Assembly: GCA_003996215.1 (NCBI GenBank)
Contig: QJPP01001944.1
Location: 186,001 to 250,000, forward strand
Length of the DNA stretch: 64,000 nucleotides
DNA from: Jaltomata sinuosa
Taxonomy: Eukaryota > Streptophyta > Magnoliopsida > Solanales > Solanaceae
Reading direction: 5' to 3'
The position numbers were made by a program, and so were the translations under genes. Under the pieces are notes generated by a model that was given only the letters and a program-made list of their open reading frames with translations, ran no database searches and was not told the DNA's origin. Shown piece after piece: positions 9,644 to 22,549 of this stretch; within the stretch, counting starts at the first letter, position 1, and every line of letters starts with the position of its first letter.

Positions 9644-12600
9644 TCAAACCCAAGAATACAGAAAGATAAAGAAGGAAGGAGTAGTACCTGTATCCTCAAA
9701 CAAGTGAGGGTACTTGTCCCGCATGTCCCTCTCAGTTTACCAAGTGTCTTTCTCAACCGGATGATGCTTCCATTGAACCTTTACCATACTGATCACCTTT
9801 GTCCTCAATTTTTGGACATCCCGATCAAGAATCAGAACCGGCTCCTCTTCATAGTGAAGATCCTTATCAAGTAACACCTCATCTCACTTGATGATGTAGT
9901 CCCCATCACCATGGTATCGCTTAAGCATGGATACATGAAATACCGGATGGACACTCGACAAACTAGGCGACAGTGCTAACTTGTAAGCCACTGGCCCATA
10001 ATTTCGAGAACCTCAAACGGACCGATGAACCGGGGGCTGAGCTTGCCCCTCTTACCAAAATGCATGACTCCTTTCATTGGTGACACTTTCAGCAAAACTT
10101 GTTCACCAACCTGAAATTCCATGTCCCAGACCTTGCGATCCGCATATTCCTTCTGCCTGCTTTAGGCAGCTAGTAACTTGGCATGAATACCTCTTACCTT
10201 TTCTTGCGATTCCCTTACCAAGTCAATGCTCAAAGTTTTCACATCGCCTTCCTCAAACCACCCAATCGGTGACCTACAACTCCTCCCATATAGAGCCTCG
10301 AACGGTGCCATATTAATACTGGAGTGGTAGCTATTGTTGTATGAGAACTCATACGATGGTAGAAACTGGTCCCAATGACCCACGAAGTCAATTACACATG
10401 GTCTTAGCATGTCCTCCAATACCTGAATCGTCCTCTCCGACTGACCATCAGTCTGAGGATGGAAGGCTGTACTAAAGATGAGTTGAGTGCCCAACTATTT
10501 GTGCAACTTACCCTAAAACTTAGAAGTAAATTGTGTACCCCTTTCTGAAATGATGGACAATGGCACTCCATGCAATCTCACAATCTCCTTCACGTAGACC
10601 TTAGCCAATTGTTGTGAATTATAATCCACCCTGACCGGAATGAAGTGAGATGACTTGGTCAGTCAGTCAACAATGACCCAAATAGAATCATACTTCCCCA
10701 AGGTCTTGGGGAGACCCGCCATGAAATCCATGGCTATTCTCTCCCACTTCCATTCTGGAATGAGCATCCTCTGAAGTAGTCCTGCAGATATCTGGTACTC
10801 ATACTTTACCTGCTGGCAATTCTTACACTTGGACACAAAATCAACTATGTCCCTTTTCATACCAGGCCATCAATAAAGTTGCCTCAAATTCCTGTACATC
10901 TTGGTTACACCCGAATACATTGAATACCGCAAACCATGAGCCTCTGCCAACACTTTCTGAATCATGTCATCGACTCAAGGAACACATATCCTTCCTCTAA
11001 AGTTTAACACACTCCAGAGTCCAACGTGGCATCCTCAAACTCTCTGGATATTGCCTTGCCCCAAAGCCTGCTCAACTGCGAATCCTGAAACTGTTTGGCC
11101 TTTATCTCCTCTATGAATGTGGATCTGACCTCAACACTAGCCAAGATCCCACCTTGATCTGAAATACCCAAGTGCTTGAACTTGGACTCCAATGCCTGAA
11201 TTTCCCTTGCCAGTGGTCGTTTGGACACTCCCAAACAAGCCAAACTGCCCATGCTAGCTGTCTTCCGGCTCCATGCATCTGCCACCACATTAGCCTTACC
11301 CAGATGGTACTGAATAGTCACATCATAATCCTTCAACAATTCCATCCACCTCCTCTGCCTCAGGTTCAAATCCTTCTGAGTGAAGACATGCTATAGACTG
11401 CGATGATCAGTGAACACTTCACACTTGACACCATAGAGATAGTGTCTCCAAATCTTGAGTGCAAAGACCATCGCTGCCAACTCTAAATCATGAGTAAGAT
11501 AGTTTCTCTCATGCACCTTAAACTGCCTAGAAGCATAGGCTATCACATTCCTATCCTGGATCAACACAGCACCCAAAAACAGAATGTGAAGCATCACAAT
11601 AAACAATAAAGTCTTTACCTTCAACTGACAAGGACAAAATATGAGCCATGGTCAGAAGTGTCTTGAGCTTTTGGAAGCTCTCCTCGCACTTGTCAGACCA
11701 CACAAACGGTACACCTTTATGTTTTAGCCTTGTCAAGTGAGTAGCAATGGAGGAAAAATCTTTAACAAACCTCTGGTAATAACCTGCAAGCCCAAGAAAA
11801 CTCCTCACCTCAGTCACAGAGCTAGGCCAGACCCAACTCTTGACTGCCTCTATCTTCTGGGAATCTACCATCACCTCATTTTTCTAATACTACATGCCCC
11901 AAGAATGCTACTGAAGTCAACCAGAACTCACACTTGGTGAACTTTGCATAAAACCTTTGACGCCTCAAAATGTCCAACACTATACGAAGATGTTCAACAT
12001 GCTCCTCCCTACTCTTGGAGTAGATCAAAATATCATCAATGAAAACGATGACAAATGAATCCAAGTAAGATTTAAACACCCCATTCATTAAACTCATGAA
12101 TGTTGCCAGTGCATTGGTCAAACCAAACGACATTACTAAGAACTCGTAATGCCCATAGCGAGTCCGAAAAGCAGTCTTAGAAATGTACTCAAGCCTAATT
12201 TTTAAATGGTGATACCCTGACCTCAAGTCAATTTTTGAAAACACCGATGCACCCTGTAACTGGTCAAACATATCATCAATACGGGGTAGAGGGTACTTAT
12301 TCCGGATGGTAACCTTGTTCAACTGCCTGTAATCTATGCACATCCGCATATTACTATTCCTCTTCTTTACAAACAATATCGGAGCACCCCAAGGTGAAGC
12401 ACTGATACAGATAAATCCCTTATCTAGGAGTTCTTGAAGCTGAGTCTTAAGTTCCCTTAACTCTGCTGGAGCCATACGATACGGAGGAATGGAAATGGGA
12501 TGAGTGCCCAGCTCCAAGTCAATACAAAAGTCAATATCCCTGTCTGGAGGCATACCAGGCAAATCCGATGGAAACACCTCTCGGAACTCTGAAACAACTG

Positions 12601-13732
12601 GAATTGACTCAATAGATGGGTACTCCACACTATCATTCCGGAGATTAGCCAAAAAGGCTAAACACCCTCTTCCCACTAGCTTCCTAGCCCGAACGAACGA
12701 TATAATCCTGACCGGCTTAGACCTGTACACACCTTCCCACTCTAGCCTCTCCTTACCCGGAATCTCTAGAGCCACAGTCTTGGTGTTACAATTTAACACG
12801 GCATGATAAAGGGATAACCAGGTCATGCCTAAAATCACCTCAAAGTCATCCATATCTAGGATTACCCAGTCTACCCAAGTATGCAACCCCACAAAATAAC
12901 AGAATAGTTATGATAAGCATGAGTCACCATAACTGACTCTCCAACCAGGGTAGAAACATGGATAGGGGAATCAAGGATATCACCTACCAAGTCCATACCC
13001 AACGCAAAACTCACAGACACATACGAATATGTAAAACCTGGGTCAAATAACACCGAAGCCATTTTATCACAGACGAGAATGGTACCTGTGATTACTGCAT
13101 CTGATGCCTCAGCCTCAGTTCTCCCTAGAAATGAATAGAAGTGAGCCCAATCATCAATCTGGGCAACCTTCCTGGCAGGCTGCGCCGCACTCCTGCCCGC
13201 GCTGCCATTACCTCTGTCTCCCCGGCCTTCCTGAAAGGTACCTCACCCTCCCTATGGATGACCTCTAGCATGACCACCTCTACCTACCGGGACCACAGCT
13301 TTGGGCTGCTACTGAACCTGATTACCGGTATGCCTGTGAGGGCACTCCCTCTTAAAGTGGCCCAGATCACCATAATAGAAGCAACCACGATCAAGTGTAG
13401 GCCTGCTAGCAGATGAATAAGAAGCTACCTGGCCTCTAGGAGCTGAAAACTGCTGATTAGCTCCTGGATGACCACCTGTAGCAGCTGGCAGAGCTGACTG
13501 AATAGGACGGGCTGAGTATAACTGCTGATTCTGACCCCTTGTGTACGAACCACCATAATTTCCCTCATTCCGAGGCTTCTTGGCTAACACCTTAGCCTGC
13601 CCCACCTGCCTGACTCCCTCAAGTTTCTTCACATAATCCACCACATCATTAAAGCCTTTCCCTGAAGAAGTCATGTGCACAGACAATACCTGAAGCTTAG
13701 TACTCGAACCCTTGATAAATAACTGAACTCGC
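9644..13732 (-). pseudogene. Element A gag 3' part and pol (broken)
   Basis: This is the 3' four-fifths of a single gag-pol polyprotein. Reading on the minus strand: rest of gag with the zinc knuckle near 13350-13400; protease with DPGFTYSYVS near 13045 and ILGMTWLS near 12820; RT about 12600-11880 with FIDDILIYS near 12040; RNase H about 11680-11250 (YCDAS, ASRQFK, VVADA); integrase with its zinc finger near 10830 and HPQTDGQSERT near 10450; then a chromodomain-like tail ending near 9644. The polyprotein makes and integrates a DNA copy of the element; the chromodomain is thought to steer it to heterochromatin. Breaks: a one-base frameshift near 11876 and many in-frame stops, for example near 10160, 10500 and 10655. 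The knuckle reads CFYYGDLGHFKREC, with Tyr for the second Cys. Not functional as it stands. Confidence 0.9.
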
Positions 13733-15079
13733 TGTTAGGCGACTTCCCACTCACACGCAAGTGTACGTGGTCATCCAAATAATATAGACTGGTTAGTCCA
13801 AATATCGTACCTAAGAGACTTATGACTAGCAAATGTTCTAATTTATTTGTATACTGCTAAAATAAACAAGTATGAAAGTAACTAAAGTATGAGTTATGTA
13901 GTAACTAAAGCACTAAAATAAAATGACAGAATTAAATACGAGCAAGTAATAATTTTTTGGTTCCAAGTTTAGAGAGAATTCTAGGGTTACAGCTTTATTA
14001 CACAATCATAAGTAGTAGTCATTTAAATTGACTTATTCGTTCACCTAGTTGTTGATTCTAGGGTTGATTTTACAACTATGGTCTTTCGAACCTCTAGTTG
14101 CCTATCCAAAATAGCAACACAACTACATCATTGAGCGGGGATGTGACATCTTATTTTGAAAGCATTTATATATCTTTCCGTATGAACCAAGCAAGGCTTT
14201 CTAGGTATATTCCTATTCTAGTCGCTAACCCAACCTTTACGTTACAAAAGAGAGGTCTTGCCCCTTATATTCCTCAATCTACCTTGTTGATCCTTCTCCC
14301 GAGTTCACAACAATGTTATATATTTATCTTAATGATGGCCAAGCATCAAAATACTAAACACAGGAATATAAGAACAACTAATAATGTCAAATGAACAATC
14401 AATCCAAATTCATACTAATTAATGATGTGTTTATAGCCGTAACCCCAGAACAAGGGTTTTTATCCACTCATGCTAATAAAAAACACAAGTAAATATATTT
14501 TCATCCAAAGTTATGGCTAAGAAAAGGAAGAAGAAAAGAAACCTAATGATAAAATCTAATCTCTGCCTTATGCTTTGAAAATATGACGGAACCCTTACAA
14601 AAGACACACAAGGTTCTATTTATAGGGCTTGAGAAATAAACCCTTTTCCTTCTTGGAATCGGACTAGGAAAAAGCTGAAATTTTGGTCAGGACAGTGGAT
14701 GGCACGATGTGCCACTGATGCACCAGTCCTGGGCTTCGGCAATTACACCACTGGGGTAGCGCGCCAACAAGGCCCCAGGATGGCCCTGCGGATGTTTGGG
14801 GCCTGAGGAGCCGCGCCAGGTGTGCTCCAGTGCCTATTTTCGCTTCTTTGTTTGCTCCTGAGCATTCCTCTACGTCACTTCCATGCTTTACTCTTCCGTT
14901 TAATCTTTCCATGGTTACTGTCCCGCGTTATTTCACCAGCAAGCATCTAATCATGTGTCTTATTACAACATATAGCAATTTAACTCAAAACACACAATAT
15001 ATAGTAAGTAATTCTCTTAAAACATAAGGCAAACATGGGTAAAATACGATAAATGGGCATATAAATATGCCCAAGATCA
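13733..15079 (-). repeat. 3' LTR of element B
   Basis: 1347 bp. On the minus strand it starts TGATCTTGGGCATATTTATA and ends GTCGCCTAACA. It matches 28017-29352 closely. A visible difference is a short insertion in this copy within the GC-rich tract near 14757 (GCGCGCCAACAAGGCCCC here, shorter in the other copy). A TATAAATAG box lies at 14624-14616. Confidence 0.92.
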
Positions 15080-15090
15080 CCACCCCACGC
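15080..15090 (-). other. Polypurine tract of element B
   Basis: GCGTGGGGTGG on the minus strand, directly next to the 3' LTR: the expected plus-strand primer. Similar GTGTGGGGTG tracts occur internally near 19832 and 21229. Confidence 0.75.
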
Positions 15091-16015
15091 TTAAACCTTT
15101 GTTCGTCCTCGAAAAACTCACTACTCTCTATGCTATGCTTCACCATAAACACCTAAGGAACTTTTCCTCCTCACTTGCAAGCGGCTAAACAATTTTAATC
15201 ATGCTTTCATAGTTCATGTAGCGAGCAACATCAAAACATCACTTGTTATCTTAAAGATCCTTCACTTGAAACAACAAAACCTCTATAACTGACTCTTCAT
15301 CATACTATCGGGCCAACATATATATGTATAAACAATGCAATTAACAACACTGCCAAATACATTAAATGAGTGCCCTCACCATTTAGTATTACACCTATGT
15401 TTTCAATCACACCAATCTACTTTAAATGGGGCATTCTGAATCAATAAAACACTCACTCTCTCAAAAGATGTTTCAAACATATCATAACATACCATAGGCT
15501 TGCCCGTAGTGTATAGTGAATGCAACAAAGCAATCACATTCATGAAATCAAAAGAACTCTCGTTTGGTTGTAATGTCGGCTTCGAGACGGGTAGGATACT
15601 TTTAGGCACAAAGTGACTCTTTTCCCTATTGCACATGACACTACATTTTTACTCTTTTCTCATCCTTCTTTCTTAGTTTCTCCTATGTTCACACCTTCTT
15701 GTACTACCACTTATTCCACCTTCTTTTCGCCCTTTATTTGATGCGTACTTGTTTCTAGCGAAACTTTTTTTTTTTTTTCAAACTCTTTTGACTCCTAACA
15801 ACAAGCACTTTAAAAGATTTAACCGGGCTCTATATCATTATTTCACTACACTCACCTTCACTTTCATCTACCCTTCTTCTTTTGTTTCCTTTTTTTACTT
15901 TTCGAGCTCATAGTGCATTAGGGACTTTTATTTGGATCAAATCCATAGGGTATCAACAAAGTGGATAGGCTCATTATGCGGCTTAACAAAAACATAGGCT
16001 TCAAGGCTCAAAGGG
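15091..16015 (-). other. Untranslated 3' region of element B
   Basis: Non-coding, with pyrimidine-rich stretches on the plus strand. The 77-codon frame at 15403-15636 (minus) has no recognisable product. Confidence 0.5.
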
Positions 16016-19000
16016 TGTAATGACCCTTCCGGTCATTTTCACGTTTAAGATTTGAAGTCAAGCAAATCGACAACAGTTATCGTAAGACCTTTAACAAATT
16101 TTCTGAACCTTGGGTCAAATGTCTCAGGGATTTTCTCTCAATATATAAAGAGTTAGAAGTCCCCCGAAATACCAAATCGAAGGTCTACGAGTCTAGTTTC
16201 CAACGCATAAAACCTCACGTTCAACTGATCTCGGAGTAAAACGTTATGACTGTTTTACCGCGGACTGTCTGGCAGAAAATGGGTTACGAACCGGGTCGCG
16301 AACCGGGTCGGGTTAAACTCGATTTAAGCCTCAACTTCACGTTTTAAGACGCCATTTCAGTTCCGAAACAGTTATAAAAAATAAGGGAGGATCCCGAGAG
16401 AATTCTTGAGTATCGAAATCGTGCGTATTTGAAAGTATTTTATTTAAAAGTCGAAGGTGGTAGGAAGTTATATTATATTATTATTACCTTTTCAAAATAT
16501 TTTAAGGGTTTATGGAAAATATTTTTGATACGTTATAATTGTATATGTATTTATTTTATAAAGTTTTTATACATTGTAATATTTAACGGAGGTAGTAAAT
16601 TTAATTATGTTGAAATTTATTATTATAATATAGTAGGTTTTATTTGAAATAATTTTCTATGAATTATGGTATATTTAAAATATTATATTTATTTTACCAT
16701 GAATTTATGCAATACCCGAGTATATACTTAGCGGGATGAAATTGGTTGCCACCTCCACCCCCACGTGTAAGTGGAAGATGAAGGCAACAACTAGTATATT
16801 TAGTGGAGGCATTAATTGAGTTGGCAGCATACACTTATGCTTTATTCAACTATTTGCAAAATGTAATTGCTGTCAACATACAAATCAATTCCTTCAACAT
16901 AAATTGTCATTCATCATATTGTGTGCATGTTGATTCTATGTGCGCTAACGAGTATTGCTGAGAGAAAATTACTTTGATGCAATATTCGGTCATCGAAAGA
17001 AAATCAATTATCTACGTCAAGTTGTTCCATCCCAAATCCGATTCCGATTCTGATTTAGTTTTGGATTTTCTTGGAGTGGTTCGAGCTTGGACATCGTTGT
17101 TCTAGCAGCTTGTCGTCGGACGACAGGTAGATTACGGTTTAATTTTCCTAGACTCCGCATATATAGAATAAAATTGTATTAATGGGCATCCTTGGGTTGG
17201 TTTATTAGGTTGGTACCACAGACCTTGACCGCTTTATTCATGTCCGCCTATTTTATTCCTCCGTTGCTTGTAGTATTTGCGGATATATTTTATTTACCCT
17301 TGTGGTCCTGTGAGGCCTTATTGACTCTGGAACATAGAAGGTGGGATTTTGGGAATGTCCGCGAGTCCCGGGCATAGAATTATCCTTCTAGGCTGGTTAT
17401 GCTTGCTGAGTAGCTGTGGGCCTGTGCAGGGTCGATAGGTTGATTGTGAGCTGCGGGGCAGCTATTGTGTGTGATCATACCATTTCCATGCATATAAAGA
17501 GGTTTTATCCATGTTTTACTGTGGTTTTGGCTTCGGGCCTACTGGCACTGTTTTCTAAACCTTGCATGGCCCGGGGGGCCCATTTTTGATGGAAATGATT
17601 TGGAAATGGTTGATTTCACTTGTGGAGATTTTTGGGCAAGAAAGTAAAATTATGTTTAAAATCATCAGTTTTACGATTATCGCTAGACTCGGCAGGGCCG
17701 GAGTGCTAGTTGAGTTTTCTTGTACTTGAGATGATTTTTAGCCTCGGTCGGACCGAGCACCTGAGATGACTTTTTACTGTTTAGACCCGGCTACGCCCGG
17801 GCACCCTTGGAGGGGTTTTTGAGATATTTTCCTACTATTTTTAGTCCTGGACAGGGTCTGGGCATGCATATTCGAGACTGGGTCTCTATCTTGATATCGA
17901 GACTGGGTCTCTATCTTGATACATGTTCTGATACTGAGATTTAGTATGGGGTCTGGGACCTCCATGGACATTGCATCCGGGCCAGGGGCTACGGGCTGCG
18001 TGTGCCGGAGGAGGGGTATACGTGGAGTAGAGGTATACGGGCAGAGTCCTTCCATGGAACCTACCTGCTGGGCCGGATCGGCGCCGGAGGAGGTACATAC
18101 AGAGATACCATGGCACTTGAGATCTTCATGCATCATATCATTCATTGTTTGAGGCTCCACCCTTGTTTGCTGTTTGCTAATTGTACGCTCCGGTAGTATG
18201 GGATGCCGGAGGGTTTGTTTTCACTTGTTTGTGTTCCTCGGTTGTATGGGCGGCCGGGGGACTGTAGGTAGACTTTTCCTTTTTACTTACAGAATCGTTC
18301 TCTATTATGGATAAGTATGAGATTGGTATGATTAGTTGAGTTGATTCATGTCTCTGAGCATGCCTATTATTACTCTTTCTCTCTTCTTCTTACACTTGAG
18401 GTTACCGGTATACCGTCCATTTCGTAAACTTATTTTGTATACACTGTTGTTGCAAGGACCCCAGGTGCGTTATTTCTTACTTTCACCTGTGCCTATGGTG
18501 TGTATATTCTGCTTACTAGCCTCATATGTGGTTCTGTTGATTTCCCTCTGGGCTAGTTCCTGTGTACCTTTCGTTGATTTCTGTGACTACTTGCTTCTAT
18601 TCTGTCTATTACTACGCTTTTATCTTATATGTGCCCAGTCGGCCTATGATACCTACTGGGTACCTTATGCTTCGCATTTGGTGCTCACCCCTACCCCCTG
18701 CATCTTTGGGTGCAGATCCTAGCGTGGGCCATCGCCGTTAGACCGTTGTGATTCGTGCTTGGAGATCTGTTGGAGACTACTTCAGGCTGAGGGTGAGCTC
18801 TTGGCGATCGGAGCTTAGCTTTAGTTTATCTGTTGCTTCATGTACTCTATTACCATTCAGAGACATCTGTATATATTCTTTTGGTTTATTTGCACTCCAT
18901 GTATGTAGTTTGGCTCTGTACTATGATACCAGGTCTTGGGTTTGGTTTAGTTTCCGCATATGTATATATTTATATCCCTGTTATCTATTTTATTCGTCTT

Positions 19001-19112
19001 GTTCCCTTATTTGCTAGATAGTAGCCCATTACTAACTGTTCTGGGTTATGGGGGTTGGTTCACCTACCGGGGGTTGTAGGTGCCATCATGACCGAGAAAT
19101 TGGGTCGTGACA
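16016..19112 (+). mobile_element. Solo LTR of a Ty3/Gypsy element inside element B
   Basis: AAGGG flanks it exactly at 16011-16015 and 19113-19117. The sequence begins TGTAATGACCCTTCCGGTCA and ends GGGTCGTGACA (TG...CA). No gag-pol lies inside its 3097 bp and no second LTR is present, so it is what unequal recombination between two LTRs leaves. Its ends resemble those of A, C and E, but it is a different family. It includes a 25-bp direct duplication at about 17874-17923 (unit begins TCGAGACTGGGTCTC). The hydrophobic frames at 18348-19021 show no recognisable domain. Confidence 0.85.
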
Positions 19113-19909
19113 AAGGGGCTTCACTAATGGCAATGTCAAGGTGGTACAAATAATCATCTAATAAACAAGAAAAATGGGCTTTTCAAGAAAATGCCTTAAT
19201 CATATTCTACAAATTTCATGCTAGTTAACATTCACACACGCGGGGCAAGTTCTAGATTCTACTCTATGCAAGAAACCAATCAAAAGCTCACACACACGGC
19301 ACCATGAAACATATATAGGAGGATTACACTTGCATGCTTACACATAAACACATTGAGTGAATTTACACAATTAAGCCCGTTTCCTTCGTTATTTAAGTCT
19401 AGTTAAAGAGCCTATGTGTTTCTCATGAAGTTCTCACTCACTTGCCTGGCTTCGCATGAACTACCCATGACGTCTAACTAAGTTTCAAGTAGGATTTTTA
19501 AGTTCCAAAGGCACGATTTCTAATCCTACAATTCTATGACTAATTTTCCCTTAAGACGATCATCAACCATCTATTATTGGGATAAGTCATTACTACTACG
19601 ACTCACCTAGAACTCTATCCTAAAAAAAATCTACTCGATTCAAAGGGATTATCCTCAGGAAAAGAACCGAAAACAAAAGCCGAGGAACCCAACTTAAAAA
19701 CAAAAAATACAAAACAAATCTAACTAAGTATACTACTAACCATTCTTCATAGCAGCTAAAAACCAGTCACACGATGCTCACAACACTCAAGATATAGCAA
19801 TGAAAATCATAGGAAGTCACTTATCCACCCCACACTTAAACATAGCACTGCCCTCAGTGCTTCAAATAAATACAAAAATAAAGAGTGAGAGAAGGAACTC
19901 CCTGGGCCT
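19113..19909 (-). other. Element B spacer after the extra ORF
   Basis: Non-coding sequence continuing the 3' region of B, interrupted by the solo LTR. A second polypurine-like tract lies at about 19831-19846. Confidence 0.5.
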
Positions 19910-21147
19910 CTAGGCATCGTCCTCATCATCATCAGGAATGAATTCCTAATCCTGATCAGCTATCGCATCATCAACCGCCATCAAAGAGGTCCCAGCATCA
20001 TCGACCTCATCATCATCATCATCATTAGTGTCCTATACGGTCGGATCATCATCATCTAATGGATCCTGAAATGCTGGCCCTATCTTGCACATAAACATTG
20101 CGCTCTTAGTCATCGGGTACCGGTTGCTCAAAGCTATCATCTCCTCTTCGGTCGCAGGTCAACCGCCAATTCGCAACTGTAGCTCCGCTATCCCATACAT
20201 TCTACCCATCCAACTATCATCTCCAACAAGTTGGACGGTATTGGAAAGTACCGGCCCATGTGAAGTGTCTTGGGGCTTTGTCTTTGTCACATCAACTAGT
20301 TGACTTACAAGGTACGGGACTTGAGGTGGAACCAAATCATGAATTTCTTCCTCAATATTCTCTTGCCTTAGAAATTGGGTCACCAATCTAAGTAGTAACG
20401 CCATCTTTTGTTATTGTGAAATTTCATCATGTTGTGCCTCAGTACCGAAGCCACATAGATTTGCATTCCTCTCATGAGCATGTACACCAGCACCACCCTA
20501 TCTTTGGTCACCTCAGTTGTGTGTTTTCACGGTAGAAGAGTGTTACACATAATTTTTAACCACACTCTAGCCTCTTGGCTGAAATACGCATAATGTAGGG
20601 TGGCATGTCTCCCCGTGTCTTTACTTCTTTCCCAATGAGCCGTTGAATTTACTCCACAAAGTGTGTGGCGTATGTCTCTATATGGAGGCTCCTCTTTCAT
20701 TTCCAAATATGGTGCTACATCAACATGTGATGTTCCCAAGAACTCATTCAGGACCCGCGTGGTGAAACAGAGTAACTATTGTCGCACTTCCACTTGGTGG
20801 CTTCTACCTTCCCCCGTGTGCCAGTGTGCATAAAATTCCCATACCATAGTAAGGTTGCACTCTCCTTTATCCTGGAAGATGTATTGGATGCCCAATCGGT
20901 ATACCATCTCATGAATTTGAGGGAATTCTGCCTGCAGCCGTACCTCGTCCACATGCTCATCTCCATGGTACTTGGCTTCTTTTTGTGATTCAAACCAGTC
21001 GGTCCCATGTATACATACTACTCTCCTCTCAAACTTTCGTGGGGGCGCTTGCGGGATCGAAGGAGCTGCTGTCCCAGATGATTCCCCTTTTTGAGACCTT
21101 TTGCTTCTCGTGCCTTCGGTAACCGATTTCTTTCCTCTTGGAGGCAT
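19910..21147 (-). pseudogene. Element B extra ORF after integrase (plant transposon protein-like)
   Basis: The likely start is ATG at 21147 (MPPRGKKSVTEGTRSKRSQK), a basic Ser/Lys-rich N-terminus that could act as a nuclear signal. The middle reads FPQIHEMVYRLGIQYIF and ECNLTMVWEFYAHW, a pattern I associate with the putative plant transposon protein domain (PF20167) found beside plant retroelements. Next comes a DVAPYLEMKEEPPYRDIR section (about 20715), then an Asp-rich acidic tail ending at the stop at 19910. Stops occur near 20776 and 20524, a frameshift lies near 20405, and further stops lie in the tail. It takes the place where other Athila elements carry an env-like gene. The role is unknown; the family assignment is from memory. 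Confidence 0.55.
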
Positions 21148-21204
21148 TGTACTTACAACACACAAGTTACACAAAATTTGCCCAGTACAATTAGAACTAG
21201 CCAA

Positions 21205-22549
21205 ATCAGTGTTTTCATGAGGCTATAACACCCCACACTTAATTTGCTATCCATGGTGTCTATAGGTTGATAACATGAGGTACTCAGACTTCCCTCTTTC
21301 AAAACACGAGTTTAGTTTTGTCATCCTAAGACACCATATCCACTTAATAATTTCCACAAGTACATTCTAAACAATTCTCAAGGATTCACTACTATTTTTC
21401 ACGATTAAACACTATTCTAGGCCACAACTTCATTCCATGCACTACACATTCATCATAATTTTTCTTAAAGTTTTAGAGTGACCCATATCTTTCTACTACT
21501 TACTTTGCTTTCCATAAACCAAGATCCAACACAAAACAAGAAACAAAATCGAAATCCACTAATATTAGTGTATATACGAAAAATAATCTTCTTTTGTGGG
21601 TGTATTTTAATCCTTCAAGCCTTCATCAATGGTGGAAAAGTTTTAATTCTTCCAACAATATAAACAAATCTTACACCTACAACTCTTGATAATGGAAAGC
21701 ATAAATAACAAGTAGAGAGTGCTAGAAATCAAAGGGAGATCTTACCTTGAGAAAGTATGGAACTTGTTCACGCTTGAGATGGGCAACAATGGAGGAAAGA
21801 CAGAAAATTTGAGAGAGAAGGTATGAGGGGCGGCGCTCCACTTTGAATAATGAAGAGAAAAATTAAAGATTTGAGGGTTTTTAAGGAGTATTGAGTAAAA
21901 ATATTCGGGTCTTGGGTCGGTTGACCCTTGACCCGCCCCTTTTATTTTACCGAGTGGAACGCCTGGAATGGGCATGGGCTGCCGCACCCGTGCTGCGCCA
22001 GAATTGGCTCATGGAAGTTTGGGCCTTGGCACGATGCGTCATAGATGTACCCGTCTGGAAAATGACCTGGGGCGACGTGCCCTTATTGCGCCAGGATCAG
22101 GCTGTAAAAGTTTGGCCCGTGGTACGTTACGCCAGCATTGCGCCACTCAAGATGCTCAGTAGTTTTTAGCATGGGGAAGTGCGCCTGTAATGCGCCTAGC
22201 TGGGATCCTGTATTGGGTGGCGTGCCAATAAGGCGCCAAGTTGCACCTTCGGAAGTTTGGTCCCTGGGGCGGCGCGCCAAGGCTCCACCAGACCCCTGGG
22301 ACGCGAATTTTTCGTTACTTACCTCTCCCCATGTCGTCCTTAGCTCGTATTTTCCTCTTTCTTCCTGCCAAAAATGACAAACTATTAGAAAAACAGTGGG
22401 TTACCTCCCACCTAGCGCCTTAGTTTTGGTCGTGGCACGACTCATATTTTTGTATTTTTGATATTTTTGTCCTACATATTATAATACATTCGTGGGTTGC
22501 CTCCCATGCAGTGCCTAATTTAACGTCGCAGCACGACACACCTCAAAAA
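21205..22549 (-). other. Element B spacer between integrase and extra ORF, with GC-rich GCGCCA tract
   Basis: Non-coding. At about 21955-22310 there is a GC-rich run with repeated GCGCCA and TTTGGGCC-type motifs, related to the GC-rich part of the element's own LTR (about 14700-14830 and 28980-29100). A third polypurine-like tract is at about 21228-21240. Confidence 0.5.

Noticed and set aside
18348..19021. Hydrophobic plus-strand frames of 60-124 codons
   Set aside because: Inside the solo LTR, with no domain; composition follows the pyrimidine-rich LTR.
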